Below, in pieces: positions 8,036 through 16,914 of a stretch of 64,000 nt of DNA (its first letter is position 1; every line of letters begins with the position of its first letter). The stretch covers positions 1 to 64,000 of the forward strand of contig NZ_JAGMUJ010000050.1 in assembly GCF_019049255.1 (NCBI RefSeq). The letters are read 5' to 3'. A program made the translations under genes and the position numbers. The DNA comes from Streptomyces sp. AC558_RSS880. Lineage in GTDB: Bacteria; Actinomycetota; Actinomycetes; Streptomycetales; Streptomycetaceae. The notes beneath the pieces were generated by a model, which worked only from the letters and a program-made list of their open reading frames with translations, did no database searches and was not told where the DNA came from.

Positions 8036-8629
8036 ATGCCGATCACACCTGCCACCGCGACGCACAGTCCGTCGAACGGCGCCGCCGAGCCGATTTTGCT
8101 GGAACTGGTCGACGAGGACGGCGTGACGACCGGCACGGCGGAGAAGCTCGCCGCCCATCAGCCGCCGGGGCTGCTGCACCGGGCGTTCTCGGTGTTCCTG
8201 TTCGACGAGCACGGGCGGCTGCTGCTGCAGCAGCGGGCGCTGGGCAAGTACCACTCCCCCGGTGTGTGGTCCAACACCTGCTGCGGTCACCCCTACCCCG
8301 GTGAGGCGCCGTTCGCGGCGGCGGCCCGGCGGACCTTCGAGGAGCTGGGCGTGTCCCCGTCGCTGCTCGCCGAGGCCGGCACGGTCCGCTACAACCACCC
8401 GGACCCGGCCTCGGGCCTGGTGGAGCAGGAGTACAACCACCTCTTCGTCGGCATGGTGCAGTCGTCGCCGCGGCCGGATCCGCGGGAGGTGGCGTCCACG
8501 GCGTTCGTGACGCCGGCGGAGCTGGCGGAGCGGCACGCCGAGGACGCCTTCTCGGCCTGGTTCCCGACCGTCCTGGACGCGGCCCGCCCGGCGGTCCGCG
8601 AACTGACCGGACCGTCGGCGGGCTGGTGA
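8036..8629 (+). CDS. idi: Type 1 isopentenyl-diphosphate delta-isomerase
   Basis: A 197-aa Nudix-fold enzyme interconverting isopentenyl and dimethylallyl diphosphate in terpenoid and menaquinone side-chain synthesis. NTCCGHPYPGE contains the catalytic Cys and metal-binding His, QEYNHLFVG the catalytic Glu, and ARRTFEELGV the Nudix-type helix. SVFLFDEHGRLLLQQRA is the substrate-side strand. ATG at 8036 is preferred over ATG at 8030 because GAAGGA lies five bases before it, while the earlier ATG overlaps that site. It converges with the next gene, leaving one base between the stops. No other isoprenoid gene is adjacent. Confidence 0.95.
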   Translation: MPITPATATHSPSNGAAEPILLELVDEDGVTTGTAEKLAAHQPPGLLHRAFSVFLFDEHGRLLLQQRALGKYHSPGVWSNTCCGHPYPGEAPFAAAARRTFEELGVSPSLLAEAGTVRYNHPDPASGLVEQEYNHLFVGMVQSSPRPDPREVASTAFVTPAELAERHAEDAFSAWFPTVLDAARPAVRELTGPSAGW

Positions 8630-8630
8630 C

Positions 8631-9092
8631 CTAGACGGTCCGCGTGGGTTTGAGCGGCAGGGCGGCCCAGATCACCTTGCCGCCGGTGGCGGTGTGCTCG
8701 ACGTCGCACGCCCCGCCCGCCTCGCGGGTGATCTCCCGCACCAGGAGCAGTCCGCGGCCGCCGGTGCGGCCGTGGTCGGTCTCCAGGGCGGTGGGCCGGT
8801 AGGGGTGGTTGTCCTCCACGGACACCCGGATCCACTCGGCGCCGACGGCGACCTCGACGGCCAGCGTCGGGGACAGCAGTGCCGCGTGCCGTACGGCGTT
8901 GGTGACCAGCTCGGAGACGATCAGCAGCAGTCCCTGCACTACGTCGTCCGCGACCGGCACCCCTTGGCGCAGCAGCAGGTCCCGCACGGCGTGGCGGGCC
9001 TGCGGGACCGAGGCGTCGACGGCCGGGGCGGTGAACCGCCAGACACCTTCGTACGGCAGCGAATCGCCGCTCTCACGCTCGATTGTCACCAC
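8631..9092 (-). CDS. Small ATP-binding protein, RsbW/anti-sigma-like HATPase
   Basis: A 153-aa stand-alone GHKL ATPase of the kind abundant in Streptomyces, where relatives are anti-sigma-factor kinases or partners of PP2C phosphatases. ELVTNAVRHA is the N box and GGRGLLLVREI the G2 box. The G1 box reads VSVEDNHPYRP rather than the usual V-x-D-x-G, a common feature of this subfamily. It starts with GTG at 9092. No cognate sigma factor or antagonist gene lies beside it, so the partner cannot be named. Confidence 0.85.
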   Translation of the reverse strand: MVTIERESGDSLPYEGVWRFTAPAVDASVPQARHAVRDLLLRQGVPVADDVVQGLLLIVSELVTNAVRHAALLSPTLAVEVAVGAEWIRVSVEDNHPYRPTALETDHGRTGGRGLLLVREITREAGGACDVEHTATGGKVIWAALPLKPTRTV

Positions 9093-9230
9093 ACGTCGAG
9101 TGTTGGCACCGGCCGGCTCCGCACCTCGACCCTGAACAGAAGTCAGCGGATATCGAGCGTTCTCGACCGCCCGTGCATGACAAAGTCGCTTGTGGGACCG
9201 TTCCGGCCCGCCCCGTGCCGGAACGGCGAA

Positions 9231-9887
9231 CTATTCGGGTTGTACGGGTTCGGCGGCCCGGTGATCGCCGCCGTGCGGCCCCTTCTCCTGCGCCCGCGCG
9301 GTCTCCTCGCCGGCCAGCCGGTCGGAGACCATGCCGACGATCCGGCGTCCGCCGTAGCCGGTGGCGATCAGGCCGAGCCCGTCGAAGAGCAGGGAGAGGG
9401 AGAAGAACGTACCGATGACGTACTGGCTGCTGCTGGGCCAGGTGGCCAGCACCAGGACGCCGAGGAGCAGCCCGAAGGCGCCCTGCACCAGCGTCCAGCC
9501 GAACTGCGGCCCGCGCACCACCAGGCTGCCGACGAGACGGAACACCCCGCCGGTGAGGAACAGCAGCGCGGCGAACATGGTGAGCGCCTCGGCCGCGGCC
9601 TCCGGTGTCCTCAGGACGACCACGCCGGCCGCGATGTTCAGGGCCGCGACGACCACGCCGAGCCAGAAGAAGTTGGTGTGCCGCGCCTGGACGGCGTGCA
9701 GCAGTCCGACCAGGCCGCCGATCAGCAGCAGCCAGCCGAACAGCACCATCGAGGTCAGGGTGGCGAGGCCGGTGTAGACCAGGCCGATCAGGCCCGCGAC
9801 GACCAGGACCACGCCGAGCACGGCGAGCCAGCTGAAGCCGCGGCTCAGTTTCGCGGCCTCGCCCTGGGGCTTGGTGGACTTGGCCAT
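9231..9887 (-). CDS. HdeD family (DUF308) membrane protein
   Basis: A 218-aa integral membrane protein with six hydrophobic segments in three related pairs, each with Gly-rich turns such as LIGGLVGLLHAVQAR and LLFLTGGVFRLVGSL. This layout is the DUF308/HdeD family, whose E. coli member is linked to acid resistance; the biochemical role is unknown. The N-terminal tail is basic and the C-terminal 45 residues are polar and probably cytosolic. ATG at 9887 is preceded by a GAGGAG run. It is divergent from the enoyl-CoA hydratase gene. Confidence 0.85.
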   Translation of the reverse strand: MAKSTKPQGEAAKLSRGFSWLAVLGVVLVVAGLIGLVYTGLATLTSMVLFGWLLLIGGLVGLLHAVQARHTNFFWLGVVVAALNIAAGVVVLRTPEAAAEALTMFAALLFLTGGVFRLVGSLVVRGPQFGWTLVQGAFGLLLGVLVLATWPSSSQYVIGTFFSLSLLFDGLGLIATGYGGRRIVGMVSDRLAGEETARAQEKGPHGGDHRAAEPVQPE

Positions 9888-10000
9888 GACTGCCTCCTCG
9901 CTCCCGTCTCCCCTCTCCCAGTCTCCGCCGTCCGCCCGCCTCCCGCCGGGTGGAGTCCCTGCCGGCCGGGGCGCCGGCCCGGGCGGATAGCATCCGGCGC

Positions 10001-10756
10001 ATGGAGCCCCAGCTGCTGCACGGCGTCACCGAGCACGTCGCCACGGTCGTCATCCGCAATCCCGCGAAGCGCAACGCCATGACGGCCGCGATGTGGGGTT
10101 CCCTGCCGCCGCTGCTGGAAACGCTGGCGGCCGACCCTGACGTACGGGTGCTGGTGCTCACCGGTGAGGGCGGGACGTTCTGCGCCGGTGCCGACATCTC
10201 CACGCTCCGGGGGTCGCCGCTTCAGGCGCAGCGGCTGGCCGTGGCGGCGGAGGAGGCGCTCGCCGCCTTCCCCAAGCCGACCCTGGCGGCGGTCCGCGGG
10301 CACTGCGTGGGCGGCGGGGCACAGCTGGCGGCGGCCTGTGATCTGCGGTTCGCCGAGGAGGGGGCGCGGTTCGGGGTGACCCCGGCCAAGCTCGGCATCG
10401 TCTACCCGGCCTCCGCGACCCGGCGGCTGGTGTCCCTGGTCGGCCCGGCCACCGCCAAGTACCTCTTGTTCTCCGGCGAGTTGATCGAGGCCGGACGGGC
10501 GCTGCGCACCGGTCTGGTGGACGAGGTGCTGCCCGAGGGGGAACTGGACGGGCGGGTGGCCGGGTTCACCCGGATCCTGGCGTCCCGGTCGCAGCTGACG
10601 CAGGCGGCGGCGAAGGAGTTCGCGGACGGCCGCACCGACCGGGACGCGTACTGGGGCGAGCGGGCCGGGGAGAGCGGCGACACCGCGGAGGGCGTCGCCG
10701 CGTTCCTGGAGCGCCGGGCGCCGCGCTTCACCTGGAGCGTGTCTACGTCAGGATGA
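10001..10756 (+). CDS. Enoyl-CoA hydratase/isomerase family protein
   Basis: A 251-aa crotonase-fold protein acting on acyl-CoA thioesters. GGTFCAGADISTL and GHCVGGGAQLAAACDLR form the two oxyanion-hole strands, and FGVTPAKLGIVYPA is the third conserved stretch. Crotonases cover hydratases, isomerases and hydrolases; the residues here do not settle which. ATG at 10001 is used because the fold begins there; almost no leader or ribosome site precedes it, so the mRNA may be leaderless. Its 3' end overlaps the convergent PfpI-family gene by 14 bases. Confidence 0.85.
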   Translation: MEPQLLHGVTEHVATVVIRNPAKRNAMTAAMWGSLPPLLETLAADPDVRVLVLTGEGGTFCAGADISTLRGSPLQAQRLAVAAEEALAAFPKPTLAAVRGHCVGGGAQLAAACDLRFAEEGARFGVTPAKLGIVYPASATRRLVSLVGPATAKYLLFSGELIEAGRALRTGLVDEVLPEGELDGRVAGFTRILASRSQLTQAAAKEFADGRTDRDAYWGERAGESGDTAEGVAAFLERRAPRFTWSVSTSG

Positions 10757-11378
10757 AGCGGCTCTTCGACCGGAACTCCTCGACGAGGTGCGCGGGCGCC
10801 TTCCGCGGGGAGCCCGCGTCGTAGGGCGGCTGCGGGTCGTACTCGGTGAGCAGCTGGACGGCCTGGGCGTGTTCGTCGCCGGCGATCCGGCCGAGCAGGG
10901 TGAGCCCCATGTCGATGCCGGAGGAGACGCCGGCCGCGGTGACGTACTTGCCGTCGGTCACCACCCGCTCCCCGGTCGGCTCGGCGCCGTACCGCTTCAG
11001 GTGGTCGAGCGCGAGCCAGTGGGAGGTGGCCCGGCGTCCTCGGAGGAGCCCGGCCGCGGCCAGCAGCAGGGATCCGGTGCACACGGACGTCGTCCAAGCG
11101 CTGGACGCGTCGGCGGCGCGCAGCCAGTCCAGCAGCACCTCGTTCTCCATCTGGGGAGTCTGTCCGGGGCCGCCGGGGACGACGACGACGTCCGGGTGCG
11201 GCACCTCGGCCAGGGCACGGTCCGCGGTGATCGCGAGCGTGCCGGTGTCGGTGCGCACGGGACCGGTCCGCTCGGCGACGAACACGGTCTCCGCGTCCGG
11301 GAGCCGGCCGAGGGTCTCGTACGGGCCCACCGCGTCGAGGGCGGTGAAGCGGTCGAAGAGGACGATGGCGATCTGCAT
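10743..11378 (-). CDS. DJ-1/PfpI family protein (glutamine amidotransferase-like fold)
   Basis: A 211-aa protein with the DJ-1/PfpI fold: MQIAIVLFDRFTALDAVGPYE at the N-terminus, VVVPGGPGQ, and the nucleophile elbow SVCTGSLLLAAAGLL with the reactive Cys. Family members include isonitrile hydratases, glyoxalase III enzymes and regulators' sensor domains. It follows the AraC-type DJ-1 regulator by only 10 bases in the same direction, and the two share similar N-terminal domains. They therefore look like a duplicated pair, one enzyme-like and one a regulator of it. No substrate can be named. Confidence 0.85.
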   Translation of the reverse strand: MQIAIVLFDRFTALDAVGPYETLGRLPDAETVFVAERTGPVRTDTGTLAITADRALAEVPHPDVVVVPGGPGQTPQMENEVLLDWLRAADASSAWTTSVCTGSLLLAAAGLLRGRRATSHWLALDHLKRYGAEPTGERVVTDGKYVTAAGVSSGIDMGLTLLGRIAGDEHAQAVQLLTEYDPQPPYDAGSPRKAPAHLVEEFRSKSRFILT

Positions 11379-11388
11379 CGGCGGCCTT

Positions 11389-12357
11389 TCAGATGTGGGC
11401 GGGTGCGGGGGCGGGCCGGAAGCGGCGGCGGTACTCCGCCGGTGACGCCCCGAGGGTCCGGACGAAGGCGCGCCGCATCGCCTCGGAGGTGCCGTAGCCG
11501 CTGGCGCGGGAGATCTCCTCGACACCGTCACCGGTGTCCTCCAGCAGCCGCCGGGCGTGTTCGAGGCGTACGCGGTCGACGTAGCGGCCCGGCGTCATGC
11601 CGGTCTCGGTGCGGAAGGCACGGGCGAAGTGGCGCGGCGAGAGGGCCGCGCGGGCGGCGAGCGCCTCGACGCTCAGATCGGCGTCGGGGTGCTCGGTGAT
11701 CCACTGCTGCACCTCGCGCAGCGGCTCGCGCCGTGCGGTCTGGGCGGCGAGCTGGGCGCTGAACTGGGCCTGGTTCCCGGGCCGGCGCAGGAACACCACC
11801 AGGTGCCGGGCCACCGTGAGCGCGACCTGGCGGCCGAGGTCCTCCTCGACCAGGGCGAGCGCGAGGTCGATGCCCGAGGTGACGCCGGCGGAGGTGGCGA
11901 CGTGGCCGTCCCGGACGTAGATGGGGTCCGGGTCGACCTCGACGGCCGGGTGGTTCCGGGCCAGCGTGTCGCAGTAGGCCCAGTGCGTGGTGGCGCGTCG
12001 GCCGTCCAGCAGTCCGGCCCCGGCGAGCAGGGCCGCTCCCGTGCAGACGGAGACCAGCCGCTCGGCGCGCGGCGCGTGCCGCCGCAGCCAGTCGGTCAGC
12101 CGCGGGTCGGGCCGGCGGGTGCCCCAACCACCGGGCACGAGCAGCGTGTGCGGTTCCGGCGCGTCGGCCAGCGCTCCGTCCGGTACGACGGTCAGTCCGC
12201 TGGTCGTGCGTACGGGAGCGCCGTCCAGGGAGGCGGTGCGCAGCCGGTACGTCCCCGGGGTGTGCTGCTCGGCGCCCGCGAAGACCTCCACGGGACCGGT
12301 GACGTCGAGGCTCTGCACCTGGTCGAAGAGGACGACGAGAACGGTTCGCTGCGCCAT
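11389..12357 (-). CDS. GlxA family transcriptional regulator (DJ-1 domain plus AraC HTH)
   Basis: A 322-aa regulator. Residues 1-190 are a DJ-1/PfpI domain (VLVVLFDQVQSLDVTGPVEV, LVPGGWG, SVCTGAALLAGAGLL), probably a ligand sensor. Residues about 215-320 carry two AraC-type helix-turn-helix motifs (LSPRHFARAFRTETGMTPG and GVEEISRASGYGTSEAMRR). It lies 10 bases upstream of the PfpI-family gene in one apparent operon and probably controls it. The start is ATG at 12357; upstream extensions of the frame are unconserved. Confidence 0.9.
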   Translation of the reverse strand: MAQRTVLVVLFDQVQSLDVTGPVEVFAGAEQHTPGTYRLRTASLDGAPVRTTSGLTVVPDGALADAPEPHTLLVPGGWGTRRPDPRLTDWLRRHAPRAERLVSVCTGAALLAGAGLLDGRRATTHWAYCDTLARNHPAVEVDPDPIYVRDGHVATSAGVTSGIDLALALVEEDLGRQVALTVARHLVVFLRRPGNQAQFSAQLAAQTARREPLREVQQWITEHPDADLSVEALAARAALSPRHFARAFRTETGMTPGRYVDRVRLEHARRLLEDTGDGVEEISRASGYGTSEAMRRAFVRTLGASPAEYRRRFRPAPAPAHI

Positions 12358-12492
12358 GCGGACGATTCTTCGCGATGCCCGTGGTGGCTGCAACGACGGG
12401 TTCCCCACCTTTCCTGCCATGCATGTTGAAGCGTTGACGAGGTACCCGCATCTCCCCCGGCCGGGAAGGCCGGGAGACGAAAGGGGAAACAC

Positions 12493-12624
12493 GTGTTCCG
12501 TGCCATCGCAGATGTCCTGCGCCAGATCGGCGGTGCCGTCGCCACCGTCGTGACACTGCCGTTCCGGGCGCTCGCCCGGCTGTTCGGCGGGGCCTCGTCC
12601 GCCACCCGCGGCCGTCGCGCCTGA
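12493..12624 (+). CDS. LPFR-motif small protein
   Basis: A 43-codon gene, GTG to TGA, encoding MFRAIADVLRQIGGAVATVV followed by the LPFR motif, an amphipathic ALARLFGG stretch and a basic tail (SATRGRRA). This matches a small protein type I recall as conserved across streptomycetes and named after its LPFR motif; the function is unknown. AAAGGGGAA lies just before the GTG as a good ribosome site. The amphipathic, hydrophobic character suggests membrane association, which is inferred. It is divergent from the GlxA regulator and just ahead of tex. Confidence 0.8.
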   Translation: MFRAIADVLRQIGGAVATVVTLPFRALARLFGGASSATRGRRA

Positions 12625-12729
12625 CGCCGCCCGTGCGGTCCCCGGGCGAGTCGCCGCCCTGATCCCCGGTTGTCGGCGTCACCTGCCACAATTGCCGCGC
12701 AACCTCAGTGGAGAAGGCGGTACGGGAAC

Positions 12730-15075
12730 GTGACGACACCCCTCGCAGGGTCCATCGAAGGCAGGATCGCCGAAGAGCTCGGCGTACGGGAGCGGCAGGT
12801 CAGGGCTGCCGTCGAACTGCTCGACGGCGGTTCGACGGTGCCCTTCATCGCCCGCTACCGCAAGGAAGCGACCGAGATGCTCGACGACGCGCAGCTGCGC
12901 ACGCTCGAGGAGCGGCTGCGCTATCTGCGGGAGCTGGAGGAGCGCCGGACGGCGATCCTGGAGTCGGTGCGCGAGCAGGGCAAGCTGACGGACGAGCTCG
13001 AGGCGCGGATCCGCGGTGCGGAGACCAAGGCGCGCCTGGAGGACGTCTATCTGCCGTACAAGCCCAAGCGGCGCACCAAGGCGCAGATCGCGCGTGAGGC
13101 GGGGCTCGAGCCGCTGGCGGAGGGGCTGCTCGGTGATCCGGGTGTCGAGCCCCTCGCCGCGGCCGCCGCGTTCGTGGACGCGGAGAAGGGTGTCGCCGAT
13201 CCGGGGGCCGCCCTGGACGGCGCGCGGGCCATCCTCACCGAGCGGTTCTCGGAGGACGCCGACCTGATCGGTGAGCTGCGCGAGCGCATGTGGGTGCGCG
13301 GGCGGCTGGCCGCGAAGGTGCGCGACGGCAAGGAGGAGGCGGGCGCGAAGTTCTCCGACTACTTCGACTTCGCCGAGCCGTTCACCGACCTGCCCTCGCA
13401 CCGGATCCTGGCGATGCTGCGCGGCGAGAAGGAGGAGGTCCTCGATCTCGTCCTGGAGCCGGAGGAGCCGGTGGACGGCCCGTCGTCGTACGAGGGGATC
13501 GTCGCGAACCGGTTCGGGATCTCCGACCGAGGGCGTCCGGCCGACAAGTGGCTGGGCGACACGGTCCGCTGGGCCTGGCGCACGCGCATCCTGGTGCACC
13601 TCGGCATCGATCTGCGGCTGCGGCTGCGTACGGCGGCCGAGGACGAGGCGGTGCGGGTCTTCGCGGCGAACCTGCGCGACCTGCTGCTCGCCGCCCCGGC
13701 CGGTACGCGCGCGACGCTCGGCCTCGACCCCGGTTTCCGTACGGGTGTGAAGGTCGCCGTGGTGGACGCGACCGGCAAGGTCGTCGCCACGGACGTCATC
13801 CATCCGCATGTCCCGGCCAACCGGTGGGACGAGGCGATCGCGAAGCTGGCGCGGCTGGCGAGGGAGCACGCGGTCGAGCTGATCGCGATCGGCAACGGCA
13901 CGGCGTCCCGTGAGACCGACAAGCTCGCCGGTGAACTCATCACCAAGCACCCCGAGCTGAAGCTGACCAAGGTGATGGTGTCCGAGGCGGGCGCCTCCGT
14001 GTACTCGGCCTCCGCCTTCGCCTCCCAGGAGCTGCCCGACATGGACGTGTCGCTGCGCGGCGCGGTGTCGATCGCGCGCCGGCTCCAGGACCCGCTGGCC
14101 GAGCTGGTGAAGATCGACCCGAAGTCGATCGGGGTCGGCCAGTACCAGCACGACCTGTCCGAGGTGAAGCTGTCGCGTTCGCTGGACGCGGTCGTGGAGG
14201 ACTGTGTGAACGGCGTGGGCGTGGACGTCAACACCGCGTCGGCACCGCTGCTCGCGCGGGTCTCCGGCATCACCTCCGGGCTCGCCGAGAACATCGTGGC
14301 GCACCGGGACTCCAACGGGCCGTTCCGGTCGCGCGGCGAGCTGAAGAAGGTGGCGCGGCTCGGCCCGAAGGCGTACGAGCAGTGTGCGGGCTTCCTGCGG
14401 ATCCGCGGCGGTGACGATCCGCTGGACGCGTCCAGTGTGCACCCGGAGGCGTACCCGGTGGTGCGGCGGATGGTGAAGTCCTCCGGGACGGAGGTCGCCG
14501 CGCTGATCGGGAACACGGCGGTGCTGCGGTCGCTGCGGCCGGGGGACTTCGTGGACGAGACGTTCGGTCTGCCGACCGTGAGCGACATCCTGAAGGAGCT
14601 GGAGAAGCCGGGGCGGGACCCGCGGCCGGCGTTCAAGACCGCCGTCTTCAAGGAGGGGGTGGAGAAGATCTCCGACCTGGCCTCCGGGATGGTGCTGGAG
14701 GGTGTCGTCACGAACGTGGCCGCGTTCGGGGCGTTCGTGGACGTCGGTGTGCACCAGGACGGGCTGGTGCATGTGTCGGCCATGTCGAAGACGTTCGTCA
14801 AGGATCCGCGGGACGTGGTGAAGCCGGGGGACATCGTCAAGGTGAAGGTGCTTGATGTGGACATCCCGCGGAAGCGGATCTCGCTGACGTTGCGGCTGGA
14901 CGACGAGGCTGCGCCTCAGGGGGAGCAGCGGGGGCAGCGCGGGGAGCGGCAGGGGGGCCGGCCGCCGAAGCAGCGGCAGCAGGGGCGTTCCTCCGGAGGG
15001 AAGGGGCAGTCCGCTGCGCCTGCTCCGGCCAACGGGGCGATGGCTGACGCGTTGCGGCGGGCCGGGTTGGCGTAG
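12730..15075 (+). CDS. tex: Tex family S1 RNA-binding transcription accessory protein
   Basis: A 781-aa protein with the complete Tex layout: N-terminal HTH-like helical region, a YqgF/RuvC-like nuclease fold (GLDPGFRTGVKVAVVDATG near 350), helix-hairpin-helix motifs (VNTASAPLLARVSGITSG), and a C-terminal S1 domain (GMVLEGVVTNVAAFGAFVDV near 655). Tex binds nucleic acid and associates with transcribing RNA polymerase. The tail after the S1 domain is low-complexity Gln/Gly/Arg. GTG at 12730 is preferred because conserved sequence begins there and GGAGAAGG lies upstream. It ends just before a dispersed repeat element shared with another convergent gene pair. Confidence 0.93.
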   Translation: MTTPLAGSIEGRIAEELGVRERQVRAAVELLDGGSTVPFIARYRKEATEMLDDAQLRTLEERLRYLRELEERRTAILESVREQGKLTDELEARIRGAETKARLEDVYLPYKPKRRTKAQIAREAGLEPLAEGLLGDPGVEPLAAAAAFVDAEKGVADPGAALDGARAILTERFSEDADLIGELRERMWVRGRLAAKVRDGKEEAGAKFSDYFDFAEPFTDLPSHRILAMLRGEKEEVLDLVLEPEEPVDGPSSYEGIVANRFGISDRGRPADKWLGDTVRWAWRTRILVHLGIDLRLRLRTAAEDEAVRVFAANLRDLLLAAPAGTRATLGLDPGFRTGVKVAVVDATGKVVATDVIHPHVPANRWDEAIAKLARLAREHAVELIAIGNGTASRETDKLAGELITKHPELKLTKVMVSEAGASVYSASAFASQELPDMDVSLRGAVSIARRLQDPLAELVKIDPKSIGVGQYQHDLSEVKLSRSLDAVVEDCVNGVGVDVNTASAPLLARVSGITSGLAENIVAHRDSNGPFRSRGELKKVARLGPKAYEQCAGFLRIRGGDDPLDASSVHPEAYPVVRRMVKSSGTEVAALIGNTAVLRSLRPGDFVDETFGLPTVSDILKELEKPGRDPRPAFKTAVFKEGVEKISDLASGMVLEGVVTNVAAFGAFVDVGVHQDGLVHVSAMSKTFVKDPRDVVKPGDIVKVKVLDVDIPRKRISLTLRLDDEAAPQGEQRGQRGERQGGRPPKQRQQGRSSGGKGQSAAPAPANGAMADALRRAGLA

Positions 15076-15129
15076 GCGCCCGGCGTTGTGGCTGGGCGGG
15101 GGTGGTGCGCGTGGGCCGGTGCTTACTGG

Positions 15130-15195
15130 GTGCCTCCCCCAGAGGGGGCACCCCCAGCGCCCACCCGTGCCGCCCTGCGGCACGATTGCCCGCGG
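15130..15195. repeat. 66-bp dispersed repeat, copy 1, between convergent tex and ABC-F genes
   Basis: A 66-base block that differs from the block at 19001-19066 at only two positions by eye. It holds a C-run/G-run stem (CCCCC-AGA-GGGGG) and a perfect hairpin GTGCCG-CCCTG-CGGCAC. It starts 55 bases after tex and ends 25 bases before the stop of the minus-strand ABC-F gene. That suggests a bidirectional terminator or 3'-end element rather than a promoter. Confidence 0.85.
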
Positions 15196-15219
15196 AGGGG
15201 GCGGGGCGACAGCCCGCAG

Positions 15220-16866
15220 TCAGGCAGGGGTCTCCGTCACCTTGCCGTTCGTTACCTCCAGGCGTCTGGTCACCTTCACCGCGTCGAGCATGCGGCGGTC
15301 GTGGGTGATCAGGAGGAGGGTGCCCTGGTAGGTGTTGAGGGCTGATTCGAGTTGTTCGATGGCCGGCAGGTCCAGGTGGTTGGTCGGCTCGTCGAGGATC
15401 AGGAGGTTGACGCCCCTGCCCTGGAGGAGGGCCAGGGCGGCCCTCGTGCGTTCGCCCGGGGAGAGGGTGGCCGCCGGGCGCATGACGTGGTCCGCCTTGA
15501 GGCCGAACTTGGCCAGCAGCGTGCGGATGTCGGCCGGTTCCAGGTCGGGGACCGCCGGGCGGAACGCGTCGAGCAGGGCTTCGGGGCCGTGGAACAGCGC
15601 GCGGGCCTGGTCGACCTCGCCGAGGAGTACGCCCGAGCCCAGGGCGGCGTGCCCGGCGTCGAGCGGGACGCGGCCCAGCAGGGCGCCGAGGAGCGTGGAC
15701 TTGCCCGCGCCGTTGGCGCCCGTGACGGCCACCCGGTCCGCCCAGTCGATCTGCAGGGACACCGGGCCGAGGGTGAAGTCGCCGCGCCGTACCTCGGCGT
15801 CCCGCAGCGTCGCCACCACCGCGCCGGAGCGGGGCGCCGACGCGATCTCCATGCGCAGCTCCCACTCCTTGCGCGGCTCCTCGACCACCTCCAGGCGTTC
15901 GATCATGCGCTGCGTCTGACGCGCCTTCGCGGCCTGTTTCTCGCTGGCCTCGCTGCGGAACTTGCGGCCGATCTTGTCGTTGTCGTTGCCCGCCTTGCGG
16001 CGCGCGTTCTTCACGCCCTTGTCCATCCAGGCCCGCTGTGTCTGCGCCCGGTCCTGGAGCGCGGTCTTCTTGTCGGCGTACTCCTCGTACTCGTCGCGGG
16101 CGTGCCGGCGGGCCACGTCCCGCTCCTCCAGGTAGGCCTCGTAGCCACCGCCGTAGAGGTTGATCTGCCGCTGGGCGAGGTCGAGTTCGAGGACCTTGGT
16201 GACCGTGCGGGTGAGGAACTCGCGGTCGTGGCTGACGACGACCGTGCCGGCGCGCAGGCCGGTCACGAAGCGTTCGAGGCGTTCCAGGCCGTCCAGGTCG
16301 AGGTCGTTGGTCGGCTCGTCGAGGAGGAAGACGTCGTAGCGGGAGAGGAGGAGGGAGGCGAGTCCGGCGCGGGCCGCCTGGCCGCCGGACAGTGAGGTCA
16401 TCGGCTGGTCCAGGCCGACGGCCAGGCCGAGGGAGTCGGCGACCTCCTCGGCGCGCTCGTCGAGGTCGGCGCCGCCCAGGGACAGCCAGCGCTCCAGGCT
16501 GGTGGCGTACGCGTCGTCCGCGCCCGGCGCGCCGTCGACCAGGGCCTGGGTCGCCTCGTCCATCGCCCGCTGGGCCTCGGCGACGCCGGTACGGCGGGCC
16601 AGGAACGCCCGTACGCTCTCGCCGGGCCGGCGCTCCGGCTCCTGCGGGAGGTGCCCGACGGTCGCGGTGGGCGGCGAGAGGCGCAGCTCGCCCTGTTCCG
16701 GTGCGGTGAGGCCGGCGAGCAGGCGCAGCAGCGTGGACTTGCCCGCGCCGTTGGCACCGACCAGGCCGATCACGTCGCCGGGCGCGACGACGAGGTCGAG
16801 ACCGGTGAACAGGGAGCGGTCGCCGTGCCCGGCGGCGAGGTTCTTGGCGACGAGGGTGGCAGTCAT
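15220..16866 (-). CDS. ABC-F family ATPase (duplicated ATP-binding cassettes)
   Basis: A 548-aa soluble protein with two ATP-binding cassettes and no membrane domain. Cassette 1 has GANGAGKST, LSGGQAARAG and LLDEPTNDLD; cassette 2 has GANGAGKST, LSPGERTRAA and LILDEPTNHLD. A charged linker of about 80 residues with RRKAGNDNDKIGRKFR lies between them and is the part that enters the ribosomal E site in this family. Members act on ribosomes, either as housekeeping translation factors or in antibiotic protection. ATG at 16866 is clear. It is a different branch from the ABC-F gene at 35691 and has no resistance gene beside it. Confidence 0.93.
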   Translation of the reverse strand: MTATLVAKNLAAGHGDRSLFTGLDLVVAPGDVIGLVGANGAGKSTLLRLLAGLTAPEQGELRLSPPTATVGHLPQEPERRPGESVRAFLARRTGVAEAQRAMDEATQALVDGAPGADDAYATSLERWLSLGGADLDERAEEVADSLGLAVGLDQPMTSLSGGQAARAGLASLLLSRYDVFLLDEPTNDLDLDGLERLERFVTGLRAGTVVVSHDREFLTRTVTKVLELDLAQRQINLYGGGYEAYLEERDVARRHARDEYEEYADKKTALQDRAQTQRAWMDKGVKNARRKAGNDNDKIGRKFRSEASEKQAAKARQTQRMIERLEVVEEPRKEWELRMEIASAPRSGAVVATLRDAEVRRGDFTLGPVSLQIDWADRVAVTGANGAGKSTLLGALLGRVPLDAGHAALGSGVLLGEVDQARALFHGPEALLDAFRPAVPDLEPADIRTLLAKFGLKADHVMRPAATLSPGERTRAALALLQGRGVNLLILDEPTNHLDLPAIEQLESALNTYQGTLLLITHDRRMLDAVKVTRRLEVTNGKVTETPA

Positions 16867-16914
16867 CAGACCGCCGATCCTAACGGCCGGGCGCGGCCGG
16901 TCGCGCCCCGGTTC

